DNA from: Polynucleobacter ibericus
GTDB taxonomy: Bacteria; Pseudomonadota; Gammaproteobacteria; Burkholderiales; Burkholderiaceae
Direction: 5' to 3'
Length of the DNA: 64,000 nt
Assembly: GCF_018687955.1 (NCBI RefSeq)
Contig: NZ_CP061309.1
Coordinates: 1,173,564-1,237,563 of the forward strand
The position numbers and the translations under genes were made by a program. The notes beneath the pieces were generated by a model. It did no database searches and was not told the origin of the DNA. It worked only from the letters and a program-made list of their open reading frames with translations. Of the stretch, positions 62,162-64,000 are shown piece by piece. The first letter of the stretch is position 1. Every line of letters begins with the position of its first letter.

Positions 62162-63136
62162 ATGCGCCTTATTAAGACAGTCACCTTCAGCATTCTCTTA
62201 ATTTGCTCTTTTGGAGCTTTAGCTCAACCATCTGAGTCATTTAAGTTCATAGCTCTGGGTGATATGCCCTATAGACTCCCAGATGACTATCTTCGTTACG
62301 AGCGACTAATTTCTGAAATCAACCAGAAAAAACCGAGTTTTAGTATCTTTATTGGTGACACGAAATCAGGATCCACCCCTTGTAGTGATGAATACAATCA
62401 AAAGGTAAAGAGCTACTTTAATCAATTTATTTCACCATTGATCTACAGCGTTGGGGATAACGAATGGACTGATTGCCATAGACCGCTTGCTGGTTCTTAC
62501 GATCCAATTGAGCGATTGAATACTCTTAGAAGCGAATTCTTCAATTCCCAAAAGAGTTTTGGTAAACAAAAGATTAGCCTCACTAGACAATCGGATACCA
62601 ATTCTCGCTATCAGAAGTTTGTTGAAAACGCCTATTGGATAAAGAATCAATTTTTATTTGTGAGCATACATATTCCTGGATCCAACAATAACTTCGAGGC
62701 TGATGAGCGATCAAAAGCAGAATATGAGGAGCGCAACCGAGCTAATTTAGAGTGGATAGAAAATGCTTTTGCACTTGCTTCGAGCAAAGGATACCTCGGA
62801 ATTATCTTTAGTTATCAGGCCGATATGTTTTATACGGCAGCACAGGCAATCAATGCAGATAGCGGTTATCGCGACACATTACATTCTCTCAGTAAGAATG
62901 CACAAGAATTCAAAAAACCCATCCTTTTAATTCATGGTGACAGTCATCGACTTATTCTTGATCAACCATTGAAAACAATTAATCAAAAACAGATACTCGA
63001 GAATGTTCTACGCTTGCAGATTATGGGTGCCGAGCAGGTGCAAGCAGTCGAAATTCAGGTAGACCCAAAGTCTGAGCAGCCCTTCAGTTTTACCCCTATT
63101 TTGCTAAGGCAGAATATGAATCAACCTAAACCGTAA
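62162..63136 (+). CDS. Secreted calcineurin-like phosphoesterase
   Basis: A 324-residue exported protein with a signal peptide (core TFSILLICSFGALAQ). The body has the layout of a metallophosphoesterase: FIALGDMPY near residue 31, IFIGDTKSG, YSVGDNEWTDCH (where GNHD is usual) and HGDSHRL near residue 263. The altered GDNE is shared by a subgroup of extracellular phosphoesterases. Its location in the phosphate region suggests that it frees phosphate from organic sources; this is inferred. Confidence 0.75.
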   Translation: MRLIKTVTFSILLICSFGALAQPSESFKFIALGDMPYRLPDDYLRYERLISEINQKKPSFSIFIGDTKSGSTPCSDEYNQKVKSYFNQFISPLIYSVGDNEWTDCHRPLAGSYDPIERLNTLRSEFFNSQKSFGKQKISLTRQSDTNSRYQKFVENAYWIKNQFLFVSIHIPGSNNNFEADERSKAEYEERNRANLEWIENAFALASSKGYLGIIFSYQADMFYTAAQAINADSGYRDTLHSLSKNAQEFKKPILLIHGDSHRLILDQPLKTINQKQILENVLRLQIMGAEQVQAVEIQVDPKSEQPFSFTPILLRQNMNQPKP

Positions 63137-63207
63137 ATCCACTTACCCGATTAGGACGGTGCCCTTCTGTTAAATGGCACAAATTGAGCTCATTTCAGCC
63201 CATGAAA

Positions 63208-63252
63208 TGTCATGAAACTCACACAAAGGTGTCATATTTCAGCTGTAAAGTA
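63208..63252 (+). promoter_or_regulatory. PhoB-box array and -10 in front of small RNA
   Basis: ATGTCAT at 63208 and GTGTCAT at 63230 (6/7 each) are 22 bp apart with a weaker unit (CTCACAC) at 63219, keeping the 11-bp phase. Exactly 10 bp after the last unit is TAAAGT (63247-63252), a 4/6 -10. Confidence 0.6.
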
Positions 63253-63258
63253 TAGAAA

Positions 63259-63433
63259 TACTTATGGGAGATGAAGTGTAATTCTCTCGCCATTGTTTGC
63301 GAATAGTTTGTGCTAACAGCCCATAGGTAACCAAATCACTCATGATCTTGAGCTTGCTATGAGTCAAGCATGCTGCCTGCGCAATTCCACTCTGCTCTTA
63401 TAAAATTAAAGCCACCCGAGGGTGGCTTTTTGG
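63259..63433 (+). ncRNA. Candidate small RNA, about 175 nt
   Basis: Predicted transcript from the PhoB-type promoter to the terminator at 63408-63433. It contains no coding frame of note and no known RNA motif. Ends are estimates from the -10 and the terminator T-run. It could also be the leader or tail of something else, but both flanking genes face away from or end before it. Confidence 0.45.
63408..63433 (+). terminator. Terminator at the end of the small RNA region
   Basis: Stem AAAGCCACC / GGTGGCTTT with a CGAG tetraloop, then a T-run (63427-63431). Minus-strand sequence after the stem is TTTAATTTTA, so it may also serve the amidohydrolase gene. Confidence 0.9.
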
Positions 63434-63458
63434 GCAACTACTGTCAAACATATAACAA

Positions 63459-64000
63459 CTACTGTCGAACATATAAATCTTTTCCATTCTTGACGGTCTT
63501 CACCACCTGAATATCCTTGATTTCCATGGGATCTACTTTTAATGGATTGCGATCAAGCTGCACCATGTCGGCTAGCTTTCCAGGCGTGAGACTGCCCTTC
63601 GTCGCTTCTTCTTTGTACTGATATGCAGTAACAGAAGTAAAACCACGTAGTGCCGTGTATGGATCAATACGCTGATCAGGACCTAAAGTACCGCCTCCAT
63701 AAGCCTTGCGATTTACAGCCGTCCAAATGGTAAACAAAGCGCTTGGACCTGATGATGGCGTGTCATTATGAAGGCCAAATTGCATACCTTTTGTTTTGAC
63801 TAAATTGAGTGGCACCATATTGCTAGCTCTCTCATCCCCTAGGATCTTTCTGTATATATCGCCGTACATCCAAATGTGGTTAGGCATAAATTGGGGAAGA
63901 ATTTTTTGAGCCTTATATTGATCCAGTTGATCATCGCGAACAAAGAAAGAATGTGAAATAACGGATCTACGATCTTCAGTAACGCCTGTTTGTTGTATTG
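63459..64000 (-). CDS. YtcJ-type amidohydrolase (N terminus outside window)
   Basis: C-terminal about 180 residues of a metal-dependent amidohydrolase of the amidohydrolase_3/YtcJ type. The frame stays open to the window edge (ISHSFFVRDDQLDQYKAQK before the first internal Met). Family marks: a His of the metal site in SHSFF, the GLHNDTPSS block, ALRGFTSVTAYQYKEEA, and the closing GSLTPGKLADMVQLDRNPL. Substrate unknown. Confidence 0.85.
   Translation of the reverse strand, partial: IQQTGVTEDRRSVISHSFFVRDDQLDQYKAQKILPQFMPNHIWMYGDIYRKILGDERASNMVPLNLVKTKGMQFGLHNDTPSSGPSALFTIWTAVNRKAYGGGTLGPDQRIDPYTALRGFTSVTAYQYKEEATKGSLTPGKLADMVQLDRNPLKVDPMEIKDIQVVKTVKNGKDLYVRQ

Larger units (their letters stand above)
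63137..63458. other. Intergenic region with candidate PhoB-controlled small RNA
   Basis: The only gap over 300 bases. No reading frame longer than a few codons starts in its middle (one MGDEV frame of 5 codons near 63264). It holds a PhoB-box array, a -10, and a terminator 175 bases downstream, described separately. Confidence 0.7.

Noticed and set aside
1-64000. tRNA, rRNA, CRISPR array, insertion sequences or prophage
   Set aside because: I looked for tRNA cloverleaf ends, regular repeat-spacer arrays, transposase motifs and phage structural genes and found none; the holin-family protein at 31586 is a common chromosomal type.

Overview
The window looks like a chromosome segment of a free-living freshwater betaproteobacterium of the Burkholderiaceae, most like Polynucleobacter. 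This is inferred from moderate-to-low GC, tightly packed genes with many ATGA/TAATG overlaps, a Bug/TctC-type binding protein, lysine/alanine-rich histone H1-like proteins and the Pst-Pho layout. No rRNA, tRNA, insertion sequence, prophage or CRISPR array was seen. About 70 protein genes fill almost all of it; only one gap exceeds 300 bases (63137-63458), and it holds a candidate small RNA.

Left part (1-38 kb), mostly housekeeping and metabolism: a yejABEF-type peptide importer (yejF cut by the edge); fabI with a chromate transporter; a hydratase / MmgE-PrpD / CitE-like lyase / Bug binding protein set that could form a C5-dicarboxylyl-CoA route; a GT39 glycosyltransferase, sialidase-fold protein and membrane protein operon; flavocytochrome c sulfide dehydrogenase (fccAB); psiE; a TAXI binding protein; a pirin; a UxaA-family dehydratase; cbpAM; uup; ompW behind two perfect FNR/Anr boxes; hemN with a flavoprotein; yaeQ with a PIN protein; slyX, AsmA, yjdM and a histone-tail fusion protein.

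The arsenic operon arsR-arsI-arsC-acr3 (35.9-38.3 kb, minus strand) starts at a promoter whose TATAAT sits exactly between the arms of an inverted repeat that overlaps the arsR start codon.

Right part (38-64 kb) reads as a phosphate-stress island. It contains two PPK2 polyphosphate kinases, a lipid-remodelling set (OlsA-like acyltransferase, PlcP/LpxH-like phosphoesterase, GT4 glycosyltransferase, dgkA, OlsB-like acyltransferase), ppx, alkaline phosphatase with an MgtC-like protein, a second arsenate reductase led by a 30-residue microprotein, the operon pstSCAB-phoU-phoB-phoR, an outer-membrane protein and a secreted phosphoesterase. By eye I find sequences built from CTGTCAT-like units 11 bp apart (PhoB boxes) before pstS, phoA, ppx, both ppk2 loci, the lipid operon, the arsC2 operon, the outer-membrane protein gene, arsR and the candidate small RNA. 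In most, a -10-like hexamer begins 10-11 bp after the box. The shared spacing is the strongest sign that these loci form one regulon; all boxes are predictions from reading the sequence, without a scored search.
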